DNA of 64,000 nucleotides from Ganoderma boninense. Taxonomy: Eukaryota; Basidiomycota; Agaricomycetes; Polyporales; Polyporaceae. Both the position numbers and the translations under genes were made by a program. The DNA lies in NCBI GenBank assembly GCA_002900995.3, contig CM035313.1, positions 186,001 through 250,000 of the forward strand, in the 5' to 3' direction. The stretch's first letter is position 1. The number at the start of each line of letters is the position of its first letter. The notes beneath the pieces were generated by a model. The model made no database searches and had not been told where the DNA came from. It saw only the letters and a program-made list of their open reading frames with translations. Shown here piece by piece: positions 33,272 to 42,494 of the stretch.

Positions 33272-35986
33272 ATGGATCAAGGTGTCCCTCTTCCTCCCGG
33301 CGCGCAAGCGGGTAATCCCCCGCCGCCGGGCAACCCCCCTCCTCAACCCAATCCTAATCTCAACAATCCCAATCCAAACCCCCAGCCGAATCAGCCGCCG
33401 CCCCAAGCGGCGCGTGGTATGCCGGTTCGCGGCGAACGTACGTGTCCCATGTTTGTAACCGAGGATCCGCGCGGTGTGTGGCGGTACTTCAAGGACTTGG
33501 AGCAGTTGTTCACGCGAAACGGCATCAATAATGAGGACCTCAAGAAACAGTACGCAGTCCGGTATCCGCCGTCCGCGGCCGAGCAGGCGTGGCGGTGCCT
33601 ACCCTCGTTCGGCGACCATAACGCGACTTACATGGACTTCCGCGACGCTGTCCTCAAGTTGTATCGCGGTTCGAGCCAAACCGCGGTCTATACAGCCGCC
33701 GACTACGACACTTTAAGCGGGAAGCGGGTGCGTCTCGGACCGGTGGTGTCATACGACGAATACCTCGCCCACTACCTAGAGGCGCTCCCTATTATCACGC
33801 AGCTCACGCGGGTCGGGCGTATATCCGGGCAGCAGGCGTACCGTTTGCTAGAAATCGCGGTTCCGACGGACGTACTCCGGCGAGTCGAGGCCCACTTGGA
33901 GGCGCTACACCCTAACTTGGGGCTTAACGATATCTACACCGTCGACCAGTTCCACGAAGCGGTGTGTTATATCATGCAGCGCGGCGGACACTCGCTAGTT
34001 GGAGGCCTCTCGTATGGCAGTAGGGCGCCGGAAACCGTCACCGGTCTCTCTTCGCACATGGGAGGGCTAGCCCTTAACCCCACGGCGTACAACACGACCA
34101 CGACGGTCTACGCCGCGCCGCAGACGAACGCCGCACCCGCCCCTGTCAAACAAGAGCCGGAGAACGCAGAGATGTTTAAGGTGATTCTAGAATCAGTGAC
34201 ACAACTCACGAGGGCGATCACGACGCAGGCGCAGATGAACCAGCGTCCGCTGCCGGCGTATCCGCCACGAGGTCTGACGCCGCCGCCCGCGAACCGTGGC
34301 ATGGTAGGCGATCGCGGTCCGCCCCGGACGGGCTGCTTCTACTGCGGCAACGAGGGATGTAGCACTCGAGCCTGTCCCGAGGTCCAGGAGGATATGCGGC
34401 TGGGCAAGATTCGGCGGGACATCTACGGCAAGATTGTCCTCCACAACGGCGGGCAAATTCCCAACGTCCCCGCCGGCGGTCTTATCTGCGAACGGGTCAA
34501 CCTATACTACGACACTCATCCACGAGATGGAGGCCAGCCACCCGCCGTGTCGCAGCTAGCGCTCACGCTGGAGGACTGGGACCACGATTCGCTCCCAGCG
34601 TTAGACGAGTACGACGACAGCGATCTAGACATGTTCGGCCTCAAGGAGAGGTCCGCCGCCGCTCCGGCTCGCACTTCGTGGCGGTTTTCGCACGTCGCGG
34701 TCCCAAGCGCGCCATACCGAAAGCCCGCGGGTCTCCAGCCGATGAACCAGGCGACCGTGTCGCACCCTGCGCCAACTGGGGAAGGTCCTTCGCAGCCTCG
34801 AACAGCGGCGGCGACGCGCGCACGAACGAACTCGGAGTCGGTCACGTCGGATCCGGTTCAGCGGGCGCGAATTGTGGAAGAGACAGCCCAGTACGTCGAC
34901 GACGAGGCTCGGGCGGTAAAGGTCCACCTGTACGCGGCGGCGAAGGATGTGTCGACAGCGTCGATGCCAGCTCACCCTGCCGGAGATCTGGCAGCGGGTT
35001 CGTTAAGGGCCGCGCCCGCCCAGAAGTCGCGAGAGGCCGCCTACAAGACTGCGTACCCGGAGTTGGACCCTGAGGCGGAGGAGCGGATCGTCCAGCGCGT
35101 TCTTACAAACCTCCATTCGGTGTCGCTCACGCCAATCGAGCTGCTGAGTGTCGCACCGGGGATCCGGCGAAAAGTTCACGAAATCACGACCGCCCGCCGA
35201 GTGCCGACGTCGGCTACGGGGACCGCCGCGAAAGAGGCTACGACGATGAAGAAGGTGGCGTTCGCGACGCCGGAGGCAAGCGTCATGGTGCAAGAGGCCG
35301 AAGAAGGGGGCAGCAAGAACAGGGACCCACGCATAGAGGAGTACGAAGCCGACGACGGCGCGGAGGTCGAGGAGGCTCAGATTCTCAATTTGTCCGCGGC
35401 GGGCGGCAAGCATCTGCCCGCCGTATCCATCCTGGAGTCTAAGGGCACCCTACCGGCTGGCGTACACCGTGTCAGTTCGGAGGCGGCCTCCTCCTTTCCG
35501 CGGGAACTGTCAGACGGGGCGCTAGCGGCCGTCGACCGGCTCAAGATTCGTAGCATTTGGGGTGTCTTCGCCGGCGCGGAGGTGGTTGAATGCATTCTCG
35601 ACGGCGGCTGCCAGTTCATCGCGATGAGTGAGGAGTGCGCGCTCCGTCTCAAACTACCGTACGACCCCAGCGTGACGCTGCGGGCGGTCGCTGCGAACAG
35701 ATCGACCGACCGGGTCCTCGGGCTGGCGCGGAATGTGCCGCTGACGCTACCGGGTATGATCACCGTTCACCTCCAAGTATACATCATCCGCAACGCGTCG
35801 TACGACGTCCTACTCGGCCGGCCTTTCGAGTCGTTCCTCAGTGCGAAGGTCGAGAACCGGACGGACACGGAGCAGTTAATCACGGTGCGCTGCCCGAACA
35901 CCGACATCACGGTGACGATCCCGACGTACGCGCACGGCGAGCACCCAGCCCCTTCGCCAGCGCAGATACTGGGTTTTCAAGACTAG
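33272..35986 (+). CDS. gag: Gag with C-terminal protease
   Basis: The first in-frame ATG gives 904 aa; the frame is open from 32894 and coding-like from 32951, so a non-ATG start upstream is possible. The protein forms the particle that packages element RNA. The N-terminus is Pro/Asn-rich, then comes a capsid-like helical region (WRYFKDLEQLF onward). A zinc-knuckle follows at about residues 355-368 with the spacing C-x2-C-x4-C-x4-C, so the usual histidine is cysteine. The retropepsin-like aspartic protease is near residue 777, where the active-site triad reads D-G-G (ILDGGCQFIA) instead of D-T/S-G, with a later hydrophobic ILLGRPF-like YDVLLGRPF block. The stop lies 9 bases beyond the frameshift heptamer. 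Confidence 0.85.
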   Translation: MDQGVPLPPGAQAGNPPPPGNPPPQPNPNLNNPNPNPQPNQPPPQAARGMPVRGERTCPMFVTEDPRGVWRYFKDLEQLFTRNGINNEDLKKQYAVRYPPSAAEQAWRCLPSFGDHNATYMDFRDAVLKLYRGSSQTAVYTAADYDTLSGKRVRLGPVVSYDEYLAHYLEALPIITQLTRVGRISGQQAYRLLEIAVPTDVLRRVEAHLEALHPNLGLNDIYTVDQFHEAVCYIMQRGGHSLVGGLSYGSRAPETVTGLSSHMGGLALNPTAYNTTTTVYAAPQTNAAPAPVKQEPENAEMFKVILESVTQLTRAITTQAQMNQRPLPAYPPRGLTPPPANRGMVGDRGPPRTGCFYCGNEGCSTRACPEVQEDMRLGKIRRDIYGKIVLHNGGQIPNVPAGGLICERVNLYYDTHPRDGGQPPAVSQLALTLEDWDHDSLPALDEYDDSDLDMFGLKERSAAAPARTSWRFSHVAVPSAPYRKPAGLQPMNQATVSHPAPTGEGPSQPRTAAATRARTNSESVTSDPVQRARIVEETAQYVDDEARAVKVHLYAAAKDVSTASMPAHPAGDLAAGSLRAAPAQKSREAAYKTAYPELDPEAEERIVQRVLTNLHSVSLTPIELLSVAPGIRRKVHEITTARRVPTSATGTAAKEATTMKKVAFATPEASVMVQEAEEGGSKNRDPRIEEYEADDGAEVEEAQILNLSAAGGKHLPAVSILESKGTLPAGVHRVSSEAASSFPRELSDGALAAVDRLKIRSIWGVFAGAEVVECILDGGCQFIAMSEECALRLKLPYDPSVTLRAVAANRSTDRVLGLARNVPLTLPGMITVHLQVYIIRNASYDVLLGRPFESFLSAKVENRTDTEQLITVRCPNTDITVTIPTYAHGEHPAPSPAQILGFQD
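35971..35977 (+). promoter_or_regulatory. -1 ribosomal frameshift heptamer GGGTTTT
   Basis: In the gag frame it reads G GGT TTT, a standard X XXY YYZ slippery site. It lies directly before CAA GAC TAG, the end of gag. A -1 slip joins gag to SRLEELVPDEDG, the start of the conserved pol frame. A possible hairpin pairs ACGAAGAC (36002-36009) with GTC...TTCGT (36015-36026); its 24-nt distance is longer than usual. Confidence 0.8.
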
Positions 35987-38900
35987 AGGAGTTGGTTCCA
36001 GACGAAGACGGTTTGTCGGCGTTCGTGATCGAGTTTGACCAAGACACCGATGAAGCCGCCTTCGTCGCGTATACCCCGCTGCCCGACAAGGACAGCTCCT
36101 CTACTGCCGCTGCTTATTTATTGTCGTGCGATCCGGATCAAATTTCTCGTCCTCCCTACTCAGTCTCTCCGTCCTTCATGCGCCGGCACCGCGTGGTGCT
36201 AGCGACCGCGACCGTAGCGGTTCCGCCTACGCCACCGCCGGCCCCAGAAAACAGCAAAACCCACGTCGACGATCAGAATAAATGCGCTAGCGACTCCGCT
36301 CCTTCCCGTCTTTCTCCGGCTCTCATCTCCAATCTCTATTCCATGTACGACACACTAGACCGCGCGGATGAAGCGGTTTCGACCGCCGACGATGCCGATA
36401 TTCTCCTCTCTACCAAGAAAAAGTACAAGCCGGTCACGCTGAAGGTCAAGCCTCTGCAAACAGAGCTCCCAGAACGCTTCCGCATCCAGCGCCGCATAGT
36501 TGGCGACCCGCTCGCCGACTTGCCGCCGCTGGACCCCAACCCGCCGCCGTTTCGACCCGGCGCGCGATACACCACGGAACGTCGAGCGGCGATGCACGAC
36601 GTTCACGCTCCGTTCCTCAATCCGGCGGAGCTAGCGATCCTCGACGACCTTATTCTCAAACAAGAGTTGGGCCTCGCGTGGGATGACGCCGAGCGCGGTC
36701 GTTTCCGCGCGGACTTCTTCCCGCCAGTCGAGATCCCGACGGTTCCGCACAAGCCGTGGGTGCTGAAGAACATTCCAATTCCGCCGGGGCTATACCGCGA
36801 GGTCTGCGACATCATCCGGAAGAAGATCGACAGCGGCGTGTACGAGCCTTCGAACTCGTCGTACCGGTCGCGCTGGTTCTGCGTGCTCAAGAAGGATGGC
36901 AAGAGTCTCCGAATCGTCCACAGTCTCGAGCCGCTCAACGCGGTCACCATCCAGCACTCAGGCGTGACGCCAATTCCAGAGCAGCTCGCTGAGCAATTTG
37001 CGGGGCGGCCGTGTGTCGGTTTACTCGATCTCTTCGTCGGATACGATGAGCGGGAGATAGCGGAGTCATCTCGCGATCTCACAACGTTCCAAACGCCGTT
37101 CGGCGCGCATCGCCTCGTGACGCTGCCCATGGGCTGGTCAAACTCCGTGCCGATCTTCCATGACGATGTCACGTTCATACTCCAAGACGAAATCCCCGCC
37201 TATACCGTCCCCTACATAGACGATGTGCCCATCAAAGGCCCCGAGACCGACTATCGACGGGTGGACGGGTCTTGCGAGACCATGGCCGCGAACCCGCTCG
37301 TCCGGCGTTTTGTCTGGGAGCACCTACAAGTGGTTAACCGGATAGTTCAGCGCGTCCGCTATGAGGGCGGGACGTTCTCGGGCAAGAAATTCCTGGCGTG
37401 TGTTGAGGAAGGGATTGTCGTCGGTCACCGCTGTACGCCAACGGGGCGTCTGCCTGACCTGGAGCGCGTCGACAAGGTCTTGAGCTGGGGCGCATGCCGC
37501 GACCTGTCTGACTTGCGGGCGTTCCTAGGTACGATCGGCGTCGCGCGAATCTTCATCAAGGATTTCGCCAAACTCGCGCACCCGCTGGTGAACCTAACTC
37601 GAAAGGACGTCCCGTTCGTGTGGACCGTCGAGCAAGATCGCGTGATGGACCTCATGAAGCAGCGCCTGCTCGATTCCCCGGCTCTCCGCGCGATCGACTA
37701 CGACTCCGACGTGCCAGTCATCGTCGGCGTCGACACGTCCTGGCTCGCTGTGGGCTTCCTACTTTGCCAGCAGGACCTCGCCAAGCCATCGGTCAGGTAC
37801 TACAATCGTTTCGGCTCGATCACGCTCAACGCCCGGGAACAGCGCTTTTCTCAGCCCAAACTGGAGATCTACGGTCTCTATCGCGCTCTTCGGGCGCTGC
37901 GTCTGTGGGTCATCGGAGTCCGTAACCTGGTCGTTGAAGTCGACGCGCGGTACATCCAAGGCATGCTCGTGAACCCAGATATCATGCCGACGGCGTCCAT
38001 CAACCGGTGGATCATGGCGATTCATATGTTCCATTTCACCCTGGTTCATGTCCCGGGCGAACGTCATGCACCTGACGGTCTCTCATGCCGCCCGCCGCAA
38101 GAAGGCAACGTCGCGCCCACGGATGACGACTTCGACAGCTGGATCGACAACCTCTACGCGTTCACAGTCGAGTGTCTCCCGCCGATACGGCTCGGCGACG
38201 CTTGTAGCGAAGAGGTCGCGTTCCCGCTCGCCGCTAGTTATCCGGGCCCCCAACAAGCGGAGATCTACTCGCTCGAGGAGCGTGGTGCAAGCGCCGCGCC
38301 GCCGTATGAACAGTTCCCGCGGACGGACCACGCGAAGGCGACGGACGCTCTCATGTCAAAGGTCGCGGACTATTTACGTACGCTGCGACGTCCGTCGGAC
38401 CTGAGCGACAAGGCCTTCAAGTCGTTCCTCACGCTGGCGCTCCAATTCGGCATCGACGCGCAAGGCCAGCTCTGGCGGAAGGTTCCTACGGGGGCGCACC
38501 GCAAGTATCTAGCGGTCGACAAGCGGTCGGACGTCCTCCGAGAATTTCACGACCGCATCGGCCACCGGGGATTCTATGCGACGCGCTCATTCGTGTGCGA
38601 GCGCTTCTGGTGGCCGGACATGCGCACGGACATCCAATGGTTCGTCCGGACTTGTCATCTTTGTCAAGTTCGGAAGACGACGCACGTCGTGCTCCCGCCG
38701 ACTGTGGCGTATCCAGCGGCGCCTATGTTCCGCGTCCATGTCGACACCGCCTCAATGCCGGGCAAGTACAAGTATCTCGCCCATGCTCGCTGTGCTACCA
38801 CATCTTGGCCAGAAGCCCGTGCGCTCACGGCGGAGACGGCGAAGACGCTCGGCGAGTTCGTGTACCAAGACCTCTTGTCCCGATGGGGCACGCTTAGCGA

Positions 38901-39702
38901 ACTAATCTCGGACAACGGCAAGCCGTGGGTCGCCGCGCTGGAGTACTTGGCGACCAAGTATCACGTCAATCACATCCGTATCTCGGGCTACAACTCCAGA
39001 GCCAATGGGGTCGTCAAGAGTCCGCACCATCCGACGCGCGATGCACTGTATAAGGCGACGGAGGGCGATGCCACGGCGTGGCAGACCAAGCTTCACTCTG
39101 TACTGTGGGCTGATCGCGCATCGGTCCGCCGTCGCATGGGCTGCTCGCCGTACTTCGCCGTTACGGGCACGCATCCGATCCTACCCCTGGACATCGTGGA
39201 AGCAACATACTTGGTTCCGCCGCCGGACGCTATGCTCAGTACGGCTGACCTCATCGCTCGGCGAGCGATCGCGTTACAGAAGCGAGAGGATCAAGTCGCC
39301 TCGCTCCGCTCCCGAGTCTACGCGCAGCGTGTCGCGGACGTCAAGCGGCTGGAAGAGCAGTATCGCGCCACCATCCACGACTTCAATTTCGCCAAGGGGC
39401 GCCTAGTCCTATTGCGCAACACGGCGATCGAGAAGTCTCTCAACCGCAAGATGCGCCCGCGTTATTTGGGACCATACGTGGTCCTCGCCCGGAATCGCGG
39501 GGGCGCGTATGTCCTCGCCGAACTAGATGGCGCGGTATTCGACCGCCCAGTCGCTGCGTTCCGCGTCATCCCCTATCACGCCAGATCCGACACTATCGCG
39601 GTTCCAGATGCGCTCCTCGACGCTGACTCCTGGCGAGTCAGAGAGCTCGAGCAGTCGGACGAGACGGGCGAGGGCGCGGAGCTGCTCGACGACGTGCCGT
39701 GA
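35977..39702 (+). CDS. pol: Pol: reverse transcriptase, RNase H, integrase
   Basis: It is expressed as a Gag-Pol fusion through the -1 shift, giving about 1,241 aa after the slip. RT: TFQTPFG, LPMGWSNS and the catalytic YIDD (37213-37224). RNase H: VDTS near 37730, LEIYGLY and VEVDARY carry the acidic residues, then a APDGLS connection. Integrase: an H-x4-H...C-x2-C zinc domain (about 38548-38670) and core aspartates at 38743 (HVDTA) and 38911 (ISDNG). The position of the third acidic residue, in the ANGVVE-type motif, is AAG (Lys) at 39016-39018. The end has a RPRYLGPY module. No stops interrupt the frame. With the changed residue, integrase is probably inactive unless supplied by another copy. 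Confidence 0.92.
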   Translation, partial: SRLEELVPDEDGLSAFVIEFDQDTDEAAFVAYTPLPDKDSSSTAAAYLLSCDPDQISRPPYSVSPSFMRRHRVVLATATVAVPPTPPPAPENSKTHVDDQNKCASDSAPSRLSPALISNLYSMYDTLDRADEAVSTADDADILLSTKKKYKPVTLKVKPLQTELPERFRIQRRIVGDPLADLPPLDPNPPPFRPGARYTTERRAAMHDVHAPFLNPAELAILDDLILKQELGLAWDDAERGRFRADFFPPVEIPTVPHKPWVLKNIPIPPGLYREVCDIIRKKIDSGVYEPSNSSYRSRWFCVLKKDGKSLRIVHSLEPLNAVTIQHSGVTPIPEQLAEQFAGRPCVGLLDLFVGYDEREIAESSRDLTTFQTPFGAHRLVTLPMGWSNSVPIFHDDVTFILQDEIPAYTVPYIDDVPIKGPETDYRRVDGSCETMAANPLVRRFVWEHLQVVNRIVQRVRYEGGTFSGKKFLACVEEGIVVGHRCTPTGRLPDLERVDKVLSWGACRDLSDLRAFLGTIGVARIFIKDFAKLAHPLVNLTRKDVPFVWTVEQDRVMDLMKQRLLDSPALRAIDYDSDVPVIVGVDTSWLAVGFLLCQQDLAKPSVRYYNRFGSITLNAREQRFSQPKLEIYGLYRALRALRLWVIGVRNLVVEVDARYIQGMLVNPDIMPTASINRWIMAIHMFHFTLVHVPGERHAPDGLSCRPPQEGNVAPTDDDFDSWIDNLYAFTVECLPPIRLGDACSEEVAFPLAASYPGPQQAEIYSLEERGASAAPPYEQFPRTDHAKATDALMSKVADYLRTLRRPSDLSDKAFKSFLTLALQFGIDAQGQLWRKVPTGAHRKYLAVDKRSDVLREFHDRIGHRGFYATRSFVCERFWWPDMRTDIQWFVRTCHLCQVRKTTHVVLPPTVAYPAAPMFRVHVDTASMPGKYKYLAHARCATTSWPEARALTAETAKTLGEFVYQDLLSRWGTLSELISDNGKPWVAALEYLATKYHVNHIRISGYNSRANGVVKSPHHPTRDALYKATEGDATAWQTKLHSVLWADRASVRRRMGCSPYFAVTGTHPILPLDIVEATYLVPPPDAMLSTADLIARRAIALQKREDQVASLRSRVYAQRVADVKRLEEQYRATIHDFNFAKGRLVLLRNTAIEKSLNRKMRPRYLGPYVVLARNRGGAYVLAELDGAVFDRPVAAFRVIPYHARSDTIAVPDALLDADSWRVRELEQSDETGEGAELLDDVP

Positions 39703-40063
39703 TCCGGCGGGCACACGCCTCGCTCCCTGGCGCCGGCGCGCGGGCGGGCGGTCTGCCTGTACAGTATATCTCCTTTATTTAGTCACTTTCCTTTTCTACG
39801 TTGCATCGCGTTTACATTTCTACCGCTGCTTTTCTTCCCATTCCCTTACGTCACGCTGGCTGGGGACAGCCACAATTTCAGTGGGGGGGGAGAGATAGAC
39901 GTTTGTTTTATTTACAAGTCCAATTACTATATATTAAGAAAACCACAAAACAGATACTACGTACATTTAGCAAAAAGACAATGCGAAGGACTACGTTACG
40001 ATAAGATGCGATACACGAACTAACGACAAGCGAAGCACAGGCACCCGCGCCGAGTCAAGAAAC
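39703..40063. other. Spacer between pol and the antisense cassette
   Basis: This AT-rich, convergent 3' region lies between pol (plus) and the zinc-cluster gene (minus). It holds TATTTAGT- and ATATATT-like stretches that could serve as polyadenylation signals for either strand, and the internal polypurine tract at 39879-39895. Confidence 0.6.
39879..39895 (+). promoter_or_regulatory. Internal polypurine tract
   Basis: CAGTGGGGGGGGAGAGA closely resembles the 3' polypurine tract at 43505-43518 (CAGTGGGGGGGAGA). The following bases (TAGACGT against TAGAGGT at the LTR start) are similar too. It could be a central plus-strand primer or the remains of an older 3' end. Confidence 0.65.
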
Positions 40064-42269
40064 CTACTCTTCGGCCTCGCGGACCTCCCACCGAGTCGAA
40101 GGAGCCGGCACGAACGGGCTCGCGTACTTGCCGAAACCGAGTCGAGTACGGGCTTCCTCCCGCTGTTCAAGAGCGCGCATGAGCGCGGTGTCGCGGCTGA
40201 CGCGGGCGGAGAGGACGTTGTACTCCTCGCGGAGCGCGGCGATGTCGTGGTCGAGCGCGGTGCCGTAGGATCCGCGGCGGCCGGGTGTGGGGTCCTCAGC
40301 ATAGCCCGCGGCGTAGGGGAGCTCGTCGAGCTCGTCCACGGTGTCAATAGGCGGGCGCGCCGAGCGAGGCCGTGGCCGCGAAGCCGGAATAGGAGCGCGG
40401 CGAGGAGGTGATGGGGAGGCGGCGGCGGAAGAAGAATGCGGGGAAGGCCGGGGATCGCCATGGTCGCCAGCGCCACCACCAGCGTTTCCGCCGTCGGCGT
40501 CTTCGTCGTCGTCGTCGTCGTCGTCGTCTGAAGGAAACGCGGGAGGAGGGCGAGCAAGGGAGGGATGGCGCGCTGTCTTCTCGAAGTCTTCTTCGTCCGA
40601 AGGAGAAGCGGACCTTGCAGCCACGAGAGCGAAGTTGAGGGACGTGGACAGGGTGGACAAGTTGACGAAGAAGCGGTTCCGCACGTGGGATGACGACCGG
40701 TACTGGGTCGGCGTGTCCGGCGTCGACTGGTCGTACGCTTGCAGGTGGCGGGCGAGGCGCTGTCCATGGCCGTCGGTAAGCTGGAGCCCGAGGTGCTGCT
40801 GTTGCTCGAGGACCTCGACCACGCACTCGATACGTGTACGTTCTCCGCGCGTAAGGTCCGGAGGGAACGAGAAGCCGACCCCGTTGAAGGCGGCGAAGGC
40901 GCGCTGGGAGCTGCCGATTACCCCGTTCTGATTCTGGAGGTAGTAGTGGCAGCGGGTCTTGGCCTTGGCGCAGCCGTTGCACCGGGGCGCAGAAGGGGGC
41001 AAGACGCATGGCTGTTGGCGATGGCGGCAATGGTCGCACTGCCCCGGGAAAATGGAGAGCGGACCCTTTTTGTTGGAGCGCGCGGACAGAGCAGTAGAAG
41101 GCGACGGCACGGCAGCCGCAGGAGATGACGGCGGGTGAGGGGCGTCGGCGCGAGGACGTTTACGAGGGGGTGGCGTCGAAGGCGTAGCGGCCGGCAGAGT
41201 GGGCGAATACGAGGGGTCGCCACTCGAGGACGAGTGATGGACGCGCTTCGGGGCAGGACGCTGGGCGTACGGCGGCCGGTATACGCCAAGGAAGGGGAGG
41301 GACCCGGCAATAGAGGCCCTTCCAGCCGAAGGAGCAGCGTCGTCCGGCGCTCCGTCGTTCTCGAAGACGGCGGCGGCGTAGGAGTCGTCCTTTAACTCCT
41401 CCACGTCGTCGGACGGTGACGCGTCGCTTGCCAAGCCTTGGCCCCGCGTGGGAGAGTCAGCGTCCACCGGAGCGAAGCCGTCGTTGGGCGAGCGCGAGGA
41501 GGAGTCATGGGAGGTGGAGGAATAGTCGACGAGAGGCGTGGACGCCGGCGGTGGTGTCGGCTCCGGCGTGTTCCCGACGTAGGAGCCGCCCGGACTAATG
41601 TGGAGTTCGAGACCGCTGCGATAGTACGGGTACTCCTCGAGGGCCTCCACTGGAAGGTGAAGCGTTAGCAAGTTCGGCGGGACGAAACGGGCATCACGAC
41701 GTACCGGCGCGGCTGAAGTACGGGACCCAACCCTCTAGCCACTCCTGCTCCGCATCCAAGGCAGCCAGTTGGTCAGCGAGGCGGCTGTCGACGTCGGCGA
41801 AGTCCTCGGCTGGGAAGACACCTTCGGCGACGCGGTTAGGGAGCGCCTGCCGTGTCGCGGCGATTTCGTCGGCCTGCCGGCAGACCACCTCAAGAGCGGC
41901 GTGGAGGTCCTTGTTGGCGCGCGTCCGGGACCGTCGGGAGTAGGCGCGGAGGAAGGCGTTGGAGGCGTGGGGATCCGGGTTGTGGGCCGCGACTACGGCG
42001 AAGGCGCGCTCGAAGAGGGGATCCGGGAGCGTCAGCGACGGCGAGTCGTCGGCGAGGGCCAGGAATCGCGTTCCGAAGTCGGCGTACGTGAGCGCGGGGA
42101 AAGGGTGGTGTTTGCCCTCGAAGTCGGCGACAAGAGCGGCCAGCGGGATGAGGGCGAGCTCGTGGAAGTGGGTCTCGTCCCTCTCCTCGGGAGGGACGTA
42201 GCGGAAGTGGTGGGCGTAGGCGGTCGAGAAGATGTCGCCAGGGATGTCGGAGGGTACGGGGTCGGACAT
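40064..42269 (-). CDS. Zn2Cys6 zinc-cluster protein, antisense in the retroelement
   Basis: There are two exons, 42269-41705 and 41649-40064, giving 716 aa. The 55-nt intron has GTACGT, a GCTAAC branch site and TTCCAG, with phase 1 on both sides. The ATG sits in CCCACCATGTC, 52-61 nt after a TATAAA-like box. Residues 393-422 hold a perfect fungal zinc cluster, C-x2-C-x6-C-x8-C-x2-C-x6-C (genomic 41038-40949), preceded by a basic RKRPR stretch that could be a nuclear signal. A poly-aspartate run encoded by GTC repeats (about 40502-40530) and a charged, helix-prone C-terminus follow. Such clusters bind DNA in fungal transcription factors, so a regulator of the element or host is the natural guess. 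The middle-homology region of typical factors was not recognised. There is no match for the N-terminal 190 residues. Confidence 0.82.
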
Positions 42270-42320
42270 GGTGGGCGCGCAGAGGGAGGAGGATGGTAGA
42301 ACAGGCGAAGCGACGGCGCA

Positions 42321-42330
42321 AGTTTATAGG
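42321..42330 (-). promoter_or_regulatory. TATA-like box of the zinc-cluster gene
   Basis: CCTATAAACT on the minus strand lies about 55 nt before the ATG at 42269, in the short gap between the two antisense genes. Confidence 0.6.
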
Positions 42331-42494
42331 TGCGCGGCGAAGTACAGCGGCCCTAACTAACGCTACACTTCTCTCCCTCTCCCTGTCACCGCTCGTTGCC
42401 GCACAGCCACACTGCCTCGCGTTCTGTCCAAATCCGGCACCCAACTTTCCTTCCGTGCAACGCGGCGCCGCACATTTCCGAGGCGCCGTGGCGT

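Noticed and set aside
40064..41671. A separate 535-residue gene starting at 41671
   Set aside because: The apparent start is TTG and lies inside an intron. Splicing GTACGT...TTCCAG joins it in frame to the ATG-initiated exon at 42269-41705.
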